Assembly: GCA_016780825.1 (NCBI GenBank)
Contig: JADHLF010000017.1
Span: 1-43,824 of the forward strand
DNA from: Planktomarina sp.
Lineage (GTDB): Bacteria; Pseudomonadota; Alphaproteobacteria; Rhodobacterales; Rhodobacteraceae
DNA: 43,824 bases
Reading direction: 5' to 3'
Positions 15,846 to 23,097 of the stretch are shown here, piece by piece. Numbering within the stretch: position 1 is the stretch's first letter; each line of letters begins with the position of its first letter. The notes under the pieces were generated by a model. It saw only the letters and a list, made by a program, of their open reading frames with translations. It did no database searches and had not been told where the DNA came from. A program made the translations under genes and the position numbers.

Positions 15846-16126
15846 ACGTGGTCATCAGTCGGAGTGTTCCTAAGCAGCGGTCGTTTCGGCGCGTGGCTTA
15901 GGGGCCATGGACCCGCGAAACGTCGCTTGCGGGTGCCGGGCGGTCGGGAATCCATTTGCTCCCGGCGCGGCAATGGCATAGCAGGGGGAAAGACGACGTC
16001 GAAGGACCGGAGAGGAGCATGGCGCTGCGTTGACCCAAACTGGGGATGCAGGTTGTGATCGTCGGATGAGACCGCATAACGGATGTGCGGCGGGGCCTTT
16101 GACCTATAAGATTAAAGGACCAAAAT
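15846..16126 (+). promoter_or_regulatory. Structured leader of the cbiX-cob operon
   Basis: The 441 bases from 15686 to 16126 hold no convincing gene. The first part is AT-rich; from about 15860 it turns GC-rich and full of inverted repeats: CCTAAGC 15869-15875 with GCTTAGG 15896-15902; ACCCGC 15911-15916 with GCGGGT 15929-15934; GCCGGG 15935-15940 with CCCGGC 15961-15966. ATGC(A)GGT 16046-16053 pairs with ACCGCAT 16071-16077, while CCGCA 16072-16076 can instead pair with TGCGG 16086-16090. GGCCTTT 16094-16100 pairs with AAAGG-A-CC 16114-16121, covering the ribosome binding site AAGGA. This looks like a translational switch. GTCGGATGAGACCGC (16061-16075) faintly recalls a B12 box, but the canonical cobalamin riboswitch core is not visible. 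Confidence 0.5.
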
Positions 16127-16333
16127 ATGACCCGGTGTCTGTTATTTTTAGCCTGTCTTCTGCCCGCGCCGGCTTGGGCGCATTTGGGGCATGTGGAGGC
16201 CATGGCTGGCCATGACCATTGGATCATTGCCGCCGCCCTTGCAGCAGCGCTTGCGGCTGGGGCCGTGGCCGCACTGAAAGGGTCCGAAACGCAGGATCGT
16301 GAGGGCGAAGAGCCCGAAGCGCAGGAGGCGTGA
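16127..16333 (+). CDS. Small His-containing exported/membrane protein
   Basis: A 68-residue protein. Residues 1-18 form a signal peptide ending PAWA, so the mature protein would begin HLGHVEAMAGHDHW. A second hydrophobic helix (IIAAALAAALAAGAVAAL) follows, then an acidic tail rich in Glu. The four histidines just before the helix could bind a metal on the periplasmic side. I recall similar proteins beside cobalamin genes in Rhodobacteraceae (DUF6732-like), from memory only. AAGGA lies before the ATG and can be masked by the leader hairpin. cbiX follows directly, with one base between stop and ATG. A role in cobalt or nickel supply is an inference. Confidence 0.78.
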   Translation: MTRCLLFLACLLPAPAWAHLGHVEAMAGHDHWIIAAALAAALAAGAVAALKGSETQDREGEEPEAQEA

Positions 16334-16334
16334 G

Positions 16335-17465
16335 ATGAGTAAAATTGGTGTCATGATTTGTGGCCACGGCTCACGAAGCCAAGCGGCCGTTGATCAATTT
16401 AGCGTGCTGGCGGAAAAGCTGCCCGCTTACCTGCCGCCGGAATGGGCTGTTGAATATGGCTATTTGGAATTTGCCAACCCTGTCATTCGCGACGGGTTGG
16501 ATCGGCTGCGTGCGCAGGGCTGTGACAAGATTTTGGCCGTGCCCGGCATGCTCTTTGCCGCGATGCACTCCAAAAATGACATCCCGACTGTGCTGAACAC
16601 CTATGCGGCCAAGCATGGGATTGAGGTCAGCTACGGCCGGGAATTGGGTGTGGATCCCAAGATGATCGCCGCGGCGGGTGGCCGCGTGCAAGAGGCGATT
16701 GCGGCGGCCAATGCGGCTCATGGGGAGGTTCCCATGCATGAGACCTGCCTGGTGGTGATTGGGCGCGGGGCATCGGATCCCGATGCCAACGGCAATGTCG
16801 CGAAAATTGCGCGTATGTTGCACGAAGGGCTTGGCTTTGGCTGGTGTGAGGTGGGCTATTCGGGCGTGACCTTCCCCCTGGTCGAACCCTGCCTGCAGCA
16901 TGCCAGCAAGCTTGGGTATAAGCGGATTGTTGTATTCCCTTATTTTCTCTTTTCGGGCATTTTGATTGATCGAATTTATGGCTTTACAGATCAGGTTGCG
17001 GCGGAACATGCTGACATTCAATTTGTAAAAGCTGGGTATTTGAACGACCACGAGCAAGTGCTGGCGACCTTTGCAGAGAGGATCACAGAGCAGGTTGGGG
17101 AAATTCCACCGCCCAATTGTGCGATGTGCAAATATCGTACGCAGGTTTTGGGATTTGAGGCTGAGGTGGGTGCGGTTCAGGAATCGCATCATCATCACGT
17201 GGAAGGTCAAGGCGCCTCAGCGCCGGGCTCAAATGTGGAAGATTGCAACCTCTGTGACAGCTTTTGCACCGGGCTGTGCCGATTGGAGAAACAGGCCAAA
17301 GGGCACGATCATCATGACCACAGCCATGACCATCCCCACGGTCATGATCACAGCCACGATCATGGGCATGGACATAGCCACAGTCACGACCACGTGCATG
17401 CGGAATATCCCCATGCGGATCATCCGCATGGGCCGGAAAGTGCGCGCAAGTCATCGAAGACATAA
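16335..17465 (+). CDS. cbiX: Sirohydrochlorin cobaltochelatase, long CbiX
   Basis: A 376-residue two-domain CbiX that inserts cobalt into sirohydrochlorin, the early-insertion route to cobalamin. Domain one has ICGHGSRSQ with H11 and FAAMHSKNDIP with the second catalytic His; domain two has GRGASDPDANGN and GYSGVTFPLVEPCL. After residue 260 come paired cysteines (C262, C265, C304, C307, C311, C315) that could hold an iron-sulfur cluster, a HHHH at 285-288, and a tail from 323 with about 20 His among Asp, Gly and Ser. Cys motifs and His-rich tails are known in long CbiX proteins; the tail probably stores or funnels cobalt. GGAGG precedes the ATG at 16335. Confidence 0.94.
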   Translation: MSKIGVMICGHGSRSQAAVDQFSVLAEKLPAYLPPEWAVEYGYLEFANPVIRDGLDRLRAQGCDKILAVPGMLFAAMHSKNDIPTVLNTYAAKHGIEVSYGRELGVDPKMIAAAGGRVQEAIAAANAAHGEVPMHETCLVVIGRGASDPDANGNVAKIARMLHEGLGFGWCEVGYSGVTFPLVEPCLQHASKLGYKRIVVFPYFLFSGILIDRIYGFTDQVAAEHADIQFVKAGYLNDHEQVLATFAERITEQVGEIPPPNCAMCKYRTQVLGFEAEVGAVQESHHHHVEGQGASAPGSNVEDCNLCDSFCTGLCRLEKQAKGHDHHDHSHDHPHGHDHSHDHGHGHSHSHDHVHAEYPHADHPHGPESARKSSKT

Positions 17466-17512
17466 ACCCCCTCAATGGGCGTGCCCATTTGAAGCAATCG
17501 AAGGCCCTGCGC

Positions 17513-18151
17513 ATGCGCCCCTATGAAAAAGACCCAAAGGCCATATATGCTGAAAGCTTTGCCACAGTCGCGCGGGAGGCGGATTTGACGCGTTTTCCTC
17601 ATGGGCTCGACAAATTGGCCACGCGGGTCATTCATGCTTGCGGCATGGTGGAAATTGCAGATCGTTTGGCCTTCTCGGAGCACGCTTTCCGCAGAGGCGC
17701 GGCGGCTCTGGCTGCGGGCGCACCGATCTTTTGTGATTGCGAAATGGTGGGCGCAGGGATCATCCGGCGCTATCTTCCGGCGGAAAACCCGGTGATTGTC
17801 ACATTGAACGATCCTGCCGTGCCCGCTTTGGCTGAACGTATCGGCAACACGCGCTCGGCTGCGGCGGTTGAGCTTTGGGCCGCGCGTTTGGAGGGCGCCG
17901 TTGTGGCGATTGGAAATGCGCCGACGGCTCTGTTTCATCTGCTGGAACTCCTCGATCAGGGCGCGCCAAAACCTGCGGTAATCCTCGGATTCCCTGTTGG
18001 TTTTGTGGGGGCGGCGGAATCCAAAGCAGAGCTGGCGGCAAACCCGCGCGGCTGTGACTTTGTGGCTTTGCGTGGTCGGCGGGGCGGATCTGCGATTGCC
18101 TCTGCGGCGGTCAACGCATTGTCTGCGGGCCTGCCGGAGCTGATCGCATGA
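17513..18151 (+). CDS. cobH: Precorrin-8X methylmutase CobH
   Basis: A 212-residue CobH/CbiC that moves the C11 methyl group of precorrin-8X to C12, giving hydrogenobyrinic acid (or the cobalt form). The catalytic His is H41 in RVIHACGM. Also seen are FCDCEMVGAGI, IGNAPTALFHLLEL and GFPVGFVGAAESKAEL, which are hallmark stretches. The ATG at 17513 gives the family length and has GAAGG nine bases upstream; an in-frame TTG at 17489 is less likely. It begins 47 bases after cbiX, and its stop overlaps cobL as ATGA. Confidence 0.95.
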   Translation: MRPYEKDPKAIYAESFATVAREADLTRFPHGLDKLATRVIHACGMVEIADRLAFSEHAFRRGAAALAAGAPIFCDCEMVGAGIIRRYLPAENPVIVTLNDPAVPALAERIGNTRSAAAVELWAARLEGAVVAIGNAPTALFHLLELLDQGAPKPAVILGFPVGFVGAAESKAELAANPRGCDFVALRGRRGGSAIASAAVNALSAGLPELIA

Positions 18152-19347
18152 GCGCTTGGCTGCATATCGTTGGGATCGGTGAGGACGGGCTGGAGGGCTT
18201 GCTGCCTGCGGCCCGCGCCGTTGTGCAATCGGCGGAGGTTATTATCGGAGGGGATCGCCATCATCACTTGGCGGGACTCACCTCTGCTGAGCGTTTGAGC
18301 TGGCCCAGCCCATTTGACGCTTTGATCTCGACATTGCAGGGGTTGCGCGGCAAGCGTGTGGTGGTTTTGGCGACGGGGGATCCTCTTTGGTTTTCTGTTG
18401 GGGCTCGCATCGGCCGTGAAATAGATCCGAGTGAAATCACCTATCACCCGCAGCTTAGCGCCTTTCAGCTGGCCTCTGCACGGATGGGCTGGTCGATGGC
18501 CGATGTGGAAACGCTGACTGTGCATGGCCGGCCAGTTGAGCAGATGATTGCTTTCATCCAACCCGATCAACGCCTGTTGATCTTGACCACGGGCGCGCAA
18601 ACACCCGGTCAAATTGCAAAATTCTTGACGGAGCGGGGCTTTGGCAGCTCAAAGATGACGGTTCTGGCCGCCATGGGGGGCGATAGAGAACAACGCTTTG
18701 ACGGTCTGGCAGAGAGTTGGTCTCATGAGGTGCCGCCCTTTAACACTCTGGCGGTGGACTGTGTGGCGGCGCCCGATGCGGCACTTTTGCCGCGGGTTCC
18801 GGGCCTGCCTGATGAGCTTTTTGAACATGATGGCACGATGACAAAACGAGAGGTGCGGGCGCTCACGATTGCCAAGCTGATGCCAATGCGCGGCGCGCTC
18901 TTGTGGGATATTGGCACGGGCTGCGGTTCGGTGGCCGTCGAATGGATGCGCGCTGCCCGCTATGCCCAGGCTATCGGCATTGAACCGCGGGCGGATCGGC
19001 GCGCGATGGCGGGGCAAAATGCCTTGGCCCTTGGCACGCCCAAGCTGCAAGTGATCGAAGGGACGGCCCCGGATGCGCTTGAAGGACTGGCCGCACCGGA
19101 TGCGATTTTCATCGGCGGCGGTTTGAGCGCCGCGGTTTTTGAGACAGCCTGGCAGGCGCTCAAGCCCTTGGGGCGGTTTGTGGCCAATGCGGTGACCTTA
19201 GAAAGCGAGACGGTCTTGATGGCGCTACATGCCAAACATGGCGGCGAGCTGGTGCGGCTTGCGGTGACTCGCGCCGAACCGGTCGGGTCTTATCGTGGCT
19301 GGCGCCCCTTGATGCCTGTGACCCAATGGAGCTTGATCAAGCGATGA
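18148..19347 (+). CDS. cobL: Precorrin-6Y C5,15-methyltransferase (decarboxylating) CobL
   Basis: A 399-residue fusion of CbiE and CbiT that methylates C5 and C15 of precorrin-6B and removes the acetate carboxyl at C12. The CbiE half (residues about 5-205) begins LHIVGIGEDGLEGLLPAA and has VVVLATGDPLWFSVG. The CbiT half (about 225-399) has the SAM-binding motif LLWDIGTGCGSVAVEWMRAA near residue 251 and IFIGGGLS. Both halves look complete. ATGA overlaps link it to cobH upstream and cobI downstream, so these three are probably translated as a coupled unit. Confidence 0.96.
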   Translation: MSAWLHIVGIGEDGLEGLLPAARAVVQSAEVIIGGDRHHHLAGLTSAERLSWPSPFDALISTLQGLRGKRVVVLATGDPLWFSVGARIGREIDPSEITYHPQLSAFQLASARMGWSMADVETLTVHGRPVEQMIAFIQPDQRLLILTTGAQTPGQIAKFLTERGFGSSKMTVLAAMGGDREQRFDGLAESWSHEVPPFNTLAVDCVAAPDAALLPRVPGLPDELFEHDGTMTKREVRALTIAKLMPMRGALLWDIGTGCGSVAVEWMRAARYAQAIGIEPRADRRAMAGQNALALGTPKLQVIEGTAPDALEGLAAPDAIFIGGGLSAAVFETAWQALKPLGRFVANAVTLESETVLMALHAKHGGELVRLAVTRAEPVGSYRGWRPLMPVTQWSLIKR

Positions 19348-20045
19348 GTGGAATTTTATACGGCGTCGGGCTTGGTCCTGGTGACCCGGGATTGATCACT
19401 GTCAAATCGAGCCGCCTCATCGCGGATGCAAAGGTGATCGCCTATCCGAGTTTGGCGGGTGGGAAGAGTTTTGCGCGGGCCATTGCCGCAGATCTCATTT
19501 CTCCGCAAGCGGAAGAAATTGTGATGGATGTGCCGATGACGGTTGAGCGCGCCCCGGCGCAGGCGGCCTATGACATCGGCGCAAAGAGCATCGCGGCAGC
19601 TTTGGATCGGGGCGATGACGTGATTTGTCTCTGCGAAGGGGATCCGTTCTTTTATGGCAGCTTTATGTATCTCTACGCGCGGCTTGCGGATGACTATCAG
19701 GTGGAGGTTGTGCCGGGCGTGACCTCGATTACCGCCTGTGCTGCGCGGGCGGGCATGCCTCTGGCGGCGCGCAACGAGCGCTTGACCGTGCTGCCTGGCC
19801 CCTTGCCAGCGGAGGAATTGCGCGCCCGGATTGAGGGGGCGGAAAGTGTCGTGATCATGAAGGTGGGGCGGCATTTGCCCAAAATTCGCGCAGTGATTGC
19901 GGAGTTGAACCTGACCGAGAAAGCCGCCTATATCGAGCGGGCCAGCCTGCCGGATGAATTGGTTTGCCCTTTGGCGCAGGCTCCCGAAAAGGCGCCTTAT
20001 TTTTCAATGATTATCTTAACGAAAGGCACCGATCCATGGCTCTAA
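19344..20045 (+). CDS. cobI: Precorrin-2 C20-methyltransferase CobI
   Basis: A 233-residue SAM methyltransferase of the tetrapyrrole methylase fold. It starts MSGILYGVGLGPGDPGLITVKS and contains VICLCEGDPFFYGSFMYLY, VEVVPGVTSITACAARAG and ESVVIMKVGRHLPKI, which mark CobI/CbiL. It adds the C20 methyl to precorrin-2 or its cobalt form. The ATG at 19344 overlaps the cobL stop as ATGA; a frame six codons longer lies inside cobL and is rejected. Its 3' end overlaps the next gene by ten bases. Confidence 0.95.
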   Translation: MSGILYGVGLGPGDPGLITVKSSRLIADAKVIAYPSLAGGKSFARAIAADLISPQAEEIVMDVPMTVERAPAQAAYDIGAKSIAAALDRGDDVICLCEGDPFFYGSFMYLYARLADDYQVEVVPGVTSITACAARAGMPLAARNERLTVLPGPLPAEELRARIEGAESVVIMKVGRHLPKIRAVIAELNLTEKAAYIERASLPDELVCPLAQAPEKAPYFSMIILTKGTDPWL

Positions 20046-21877
20046 CCCCTGTTGTTTTGGCGCTGAATGCCTCTGGTCTTGCGGTGGCTCAGTCGATTGC
20101 ACAGGCGCTGGATGCGCCGCTGCACGGTCGCACTGGTCGCGTGGGGCAGGCGGATGCTTTTTTTGACAATGCTTTGGATCATGCGCGTGATCTATTCGCA
20201 GCGGGGGTTCCGATTGTGGGCGTCTGTGCCAGTGGAATTTTGATCCGCGCCGTGGCCCCTCTGCTGAGCGATAAAACCCAAGAGCCACCGGTGGTTTCCG
20301 TGGCCGATGATGGATCGGTTGTCGTGCCTCTTTTGGGGGGGCATCGCGGGGCCAATCGTTTGGCCCGCAATATTGCAAAGGCCCTGAACAGCACGGCCGC
20401 TGTGACGACGGCGGGGGATGTCTCTTTGGGTGTGTCTTTGGATGAACCCCCCGAGGGTTGGGCTTTGGTCAATCCGCAAGATGCCAAGGGCGCAATGGCG
20501 GCGCTATTGTCTGGCGGCGGCGCTTCGATCTCGGGATCACAGGCCGCTCAAGCGGCGTGGTTGGCCGATATGCCCGCGGGTGAAGCGGTGACGTTGAGCT
20601 GTGATATGATGCCGCAAAGCGATTTGGGGCCTCATCACCTGCAATTTGCGCCCAAGCGCGTGACCGTCGGGGTGGGCTGCGCGCGCAATTGCCCGCCACA
20701 GGAATTGGCCGATTTGCTGCGCGGGGCTTTGAATGAGGCGGGAGTTTGTGACGCGGCCGTGCATTCGATCAACACGATTTCGCTCAAAGCGGATGAGCCC
20801 GCGATCTTGGAGCTTGCCCGAGAGTTGAACGTGCCTTTGCGGCTTTTTTCCGCAGAAGAGCTTGAGGCGGAAGCCCCCCGTTTGGCCACGCCCTCTGACG
20901 TGGTATTTGCTGAGGTCGGCTGTCACGGCGTGTCAGAAGGTGCGGCCTTGGCGCAGCTTGGCTCTGAGGGCAAGCTGTGGGTACAAAAGCGTAAGACCGC
21001 GCATGCGACTGTGGCGCTTGGTTTGGCCGATATGCCTTTGACAAATTTGCGCGGCGCTGCCCGAGGTCGTCTGTCGGTGGTTGGGATTGGACCAGGTCAG
21101 GCAGCGTGGCGCACGCCAGAGGTGTCCCGCTTGATTGCCGATGCGCAGGAGCTGGTCGGCTATGGGCTTTATATCGATCTGTTGGGCCCGCTGGCCGCAG
21201 GCAAGGAACGTTCAGATTTCCCCTTGGGCGGTGAAGAGGCGCGCTGCCGCTATGCGCTGGAACAGGCGGGTCTGGGCAAGAATGTTGCCTTGGTCTGCTC
21301 TGGAGACGCCGGTATCTATGCCATGGGCGCCTTGGTTTTTGAATTGCTGGACCGTCCCGCCGATCAAATGGGTGTGAGCGATGCGGCCCGGCGTGTGGAT
21401 GTGGTGTGCTCGCCGGGAGTCTCTGCCCTGCAAGGGGCGGCTGCACGCGCTGGGGCGCCTTTGGGCCATGATTTTTGTACGATATCTTTGTCAGACCTGC
21501 TTACGCCGCGCGCAGATATTCTGCGGCGCTTGCAAGCGGCGGCTGAGGGGGATTTTGTCATCGCCTTCTACAATCCCGTCTCCAAAACCCGACGCACGCT
21601 TTTGTCAGAGGCGCGCGATATATTGTTGCAACATCGCCCAGCGGATACGCCCGTGATGCTGGCCAGCTCATTGGGGCGGCCCGAGGAGCATATTCGCTAT
21701 CGCCGTCTGCAGGATTTGCAGGTGGATGAGGTGGATATGCTGACCGTGGTGCTGATTGGATCGTCAAATTCGCGTCTGGCGCAGTTGGGCGAAGGGCCTC
21801 GTATGTTTACCCCGCGCGGCTATGCGCGTAAGATTGATGGGGATTTGGCACCCATGAAAGAAGGAAACGGCAGATGA
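20036..21877 (+). CDS. cobJ: CbiG-CobJ fusion: ring-opening hydrolase / precorrin-3B C17-methyltransferase
   Basis: A 613-residue fusion. Residues about 1-120 are CbiG-N (CASGILIRAVAPLL, VPLLGGHRGANRLARNIA). About 205-335 is the CbiG C-domain, equal to CobE (RVTVGVGCARNCPPQEL, VGCHGVSEGAALA). About 344-605 is the CobJ/CbiH tetrapyrrole methylase (LSVVGIGPGQAAWRTPE, ALVCSGDAGIYAMG, VVCSPGVSALQGAAARAGAP, FVIAFYNPVS). CobJ methylates C17 with ring contraction; full CbiG opens the lactone in the cobalt-first route. Presence of CbiG-N, not just CobE, is informative. The start at 20036 gives a canonical N-terminus; the longer frame to 19964 lies inside cobI. Confidence 0.94.
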   Translation: MALTPVVLALNASGLAVAQSIAQALDAPLHGRTGRVGQADAFFDNALDHARDLFAAGVPIVGVCASGILIRAVAPLLSDKTQEPPVVSVADDGSVVVPLLGGHRGANRLARNIAKALNSTAAVTTAGDVSLGVSLDEPPEGWALVNPQDAKGAMAALLSGGGASISGSQAAQAAWLADMPAGEAVTLSCDMMPQSDLGPHHLQFAPKRVTVGVGCARNCPPQELADLLRGALNEAGVCDAAVHSINTISLKADEPAILELARELNVPLRLFSAEELEAEAPRLATPSDVVFAEVGCHGVSEGAALAQLGSEGKLWVQKRKTAHATVALGLADMPLTNLRGAARGRLSVVGIGPGQAAWRTPEVSRLIADAQELVGYGLYIDLLGPLAAGKERSDFPLGGEEARCRYALEQAGLGKNVALVCSGDAGIYAMGALVFELLDRPADQMGVSDAARRVDVVCSPGVSALQGAAARAGAPLGHDFCTISLSDLLTPRADILRRLQAAAEGDFVIAFYNPVSKTRRTLLSEARDILLQHRPADTPVMLASSLGRPEEHIRYRRLQDLQVDEVDMLTVVLIGSSNSRLAQLGEGPRMFTPRGYARKIDGDLAPMKEGNGR

Positions 21878-22647
21878 CAGTCTTTTTCATCGGAGCGGGG
21901 CCAGGAGATCCTGAACTTTTGACCCTGAAAGCTGCGCGGATCATTGGGGCGTGCCCCGTGTGTCTTTATGCCGGGTCTTTGGTGCCAGAGGAGGTTGTGG
22001 CCTGCGCGCCCAAAGATGCGCGGGTCTTGGATACAGCGCCGATGAATTTAGATGAGACCCATTCGGAGATTCTGGCCGCCCATGCCAAAGGGCAGGATGT
22101 GGCGCGGGTCCATTCGGGAGATCCGTCACTCTATGGCGCCATTGCCGAGCAAATTCGCCGCCTGCGCGCCGATGGCATTGACTATGAAATTATTCCCGGC
22201 GTGCCTGCCTATACCGCCGTTGCGGCTGCCTTGGGGCAAGAGTTGACGATTCCTGAGATTGCGCAGTCGATTGTTTTGACGCGCATGTCGATGAAGTCCA
22301 CCTCAATGCCGGCTGGGGAGACGCTTGAGAATTTCGCCATCTCCGGCGCAACGCTCGCCATTCACCTTGCGATTCGCAATATGCGTGAAATTGAACGGGT
22401 TTTGATCCCGCATTATGGGGCCGATTGCCCGGTCGTGGTCGCCTACAGGGCCAGTTGGCCCGATCAGATCATCCTCCGCGGCACTCTTAGCGATATTCGC
22501 AAGAAAGTGAGGGATGCGAAAATCACCCGAACCGCCCTGATTTTGGTGGGGCCAGCGCTGAGGGAACAGCAAGATTTTGTGGATTCCGCGCTCTATCATC
22601 CAGATATGGAACATGTGCTGCGCAATCGCAAAACACCGGCCGCTTAA
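21874..22647 (+). CDS. cobM: Precorrin-4 C11-methyltransferase CobM
   Basis: A 257-residue tetrapyrrole methylase adding the C11 methyl to precorrin-4 or the cobalt form. Family marks: MTVFFIGAGPGDPELLTLKA, VCLYAGSLVPEEVV, VARVHSGDPSLYGAIAEQ, YEIIPGVPAYTAVAAALG, VLTRMSMKSTSMP and VVVAYRASWPDQIILRGTL. The ATG at 21874 overlaps the previous stop by ATGA. It is the last gene of the operon; about 90 bases follow without a clear hairpin terminator. Confidence 0.96.
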   Translation: MTVFFIGAGPGDPELLTLKAARIIGACPVCLYAGSLVPEEVVACAPKDARVLDTAPMNLDETHSEILAAHAKGQDVARVHSGDPSLYGAIAEQIRRLRADGIDYEIIPGVPAYTAVAAALGQELTIPEIAQSIVLTRMSMKSTSMPAGETLENFAISGATLAIHLAIRNMREIERVLIPHYGADCPVVVAYRASWPDQIILRGTLSDIRKKVRDAKITRTALILVGPALREQQDFVDSALYHPDMEHVLRNRKTPAA

Positions 22648-22734
22648 GAGCCTTCAAAAAACGTTTCACATTTTAGTGATTGCCTTGACCGTCGCGGTTT
22701 TCCCGCGCAGGCTATTGGTTAAGGAGATGTTAAA

Positions 22735-23085
22735 ATGACAACATTTTTACCGAAAGAAGTGGCGGAGGGTTTGGAAGCGGCCCGCAAGCAGGCGCTGCGG
22801 ACCAAGAGCCGATTGCGGGTGCAGGCCGGCACAGAGGTTTTTGCGGTTCTGAAATATTGGGACAGCGGGTTCTCGGTGGATCTGCAAGATGCGCCGCAGT
22901 TGCGCGGCCTCGTGGACCTCTATGACGGCAGCCGCCATCTGTATCAATGTTTGATCGTCGCCTCTGAGGAAGAGGGCGGGGAGATGCGCTATGAGTTCAA
23001 GCGCAACACCCTTGCCGTGGACAGTGCGCCATTGGATTTTGAGCGCGATGCCAATAAGCCCGTGGCCTTGATTGGCCGCAGTTGA
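22735..23085 (+). CDS. Conserved hypothetical protein, PilZ-like in outline
   Basis: A 116-residue soluble protein with a very good ribosome binding site (AAGGAGATG, seven bases before the ATG). It starts with a basic helix (LEAARKQALRTKSRLRVQAG) and continues as predicted beta strands: VFAVLKYWDSGFSVDLQD, LRGLVDLYDGSRHLYQCLIVASEE, MRYEFKRNTLAVDS. The basic start and the SGFSVD turn are reminiscent of PilZ-type barrels, but the full RxxxR and D/NxSxxG signatures are missing, so this is only a suggestion. It stands alone between cobM and the convergent patB. I do not know its function. Confidence 0.7.
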   Translation: MTTFLPKEVAEGLEAARKQALRTKSRLRVQAGTEVFAVLKYWDSGFSVDLQDAPQLRGLVDLYDGSRHLYQCLIVASEEEGGEMRYEFKRNTLAVDSAPLDFERDANKPVALIGRS

Positions 23086-23097
23086 CCGGGCCTTCGG

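Noticed and set aside
15864..16058. A 64-codon plus-strand frame in the leader of the cbiX operon
   Set aside because: It is Arg/Gly-rich, has no ribosome binding site and coincides with inverted repeats, so RNA structure explains the sequence better.
17301..17447. The repetitive CAC/CAT/GAT tract as a DNA repeat or CRISPR-like array
   Set aside because: It encodes the His/Asp/Gly-rich tail of CbiX in frame; unit lengths are irregular and there are no spacers.
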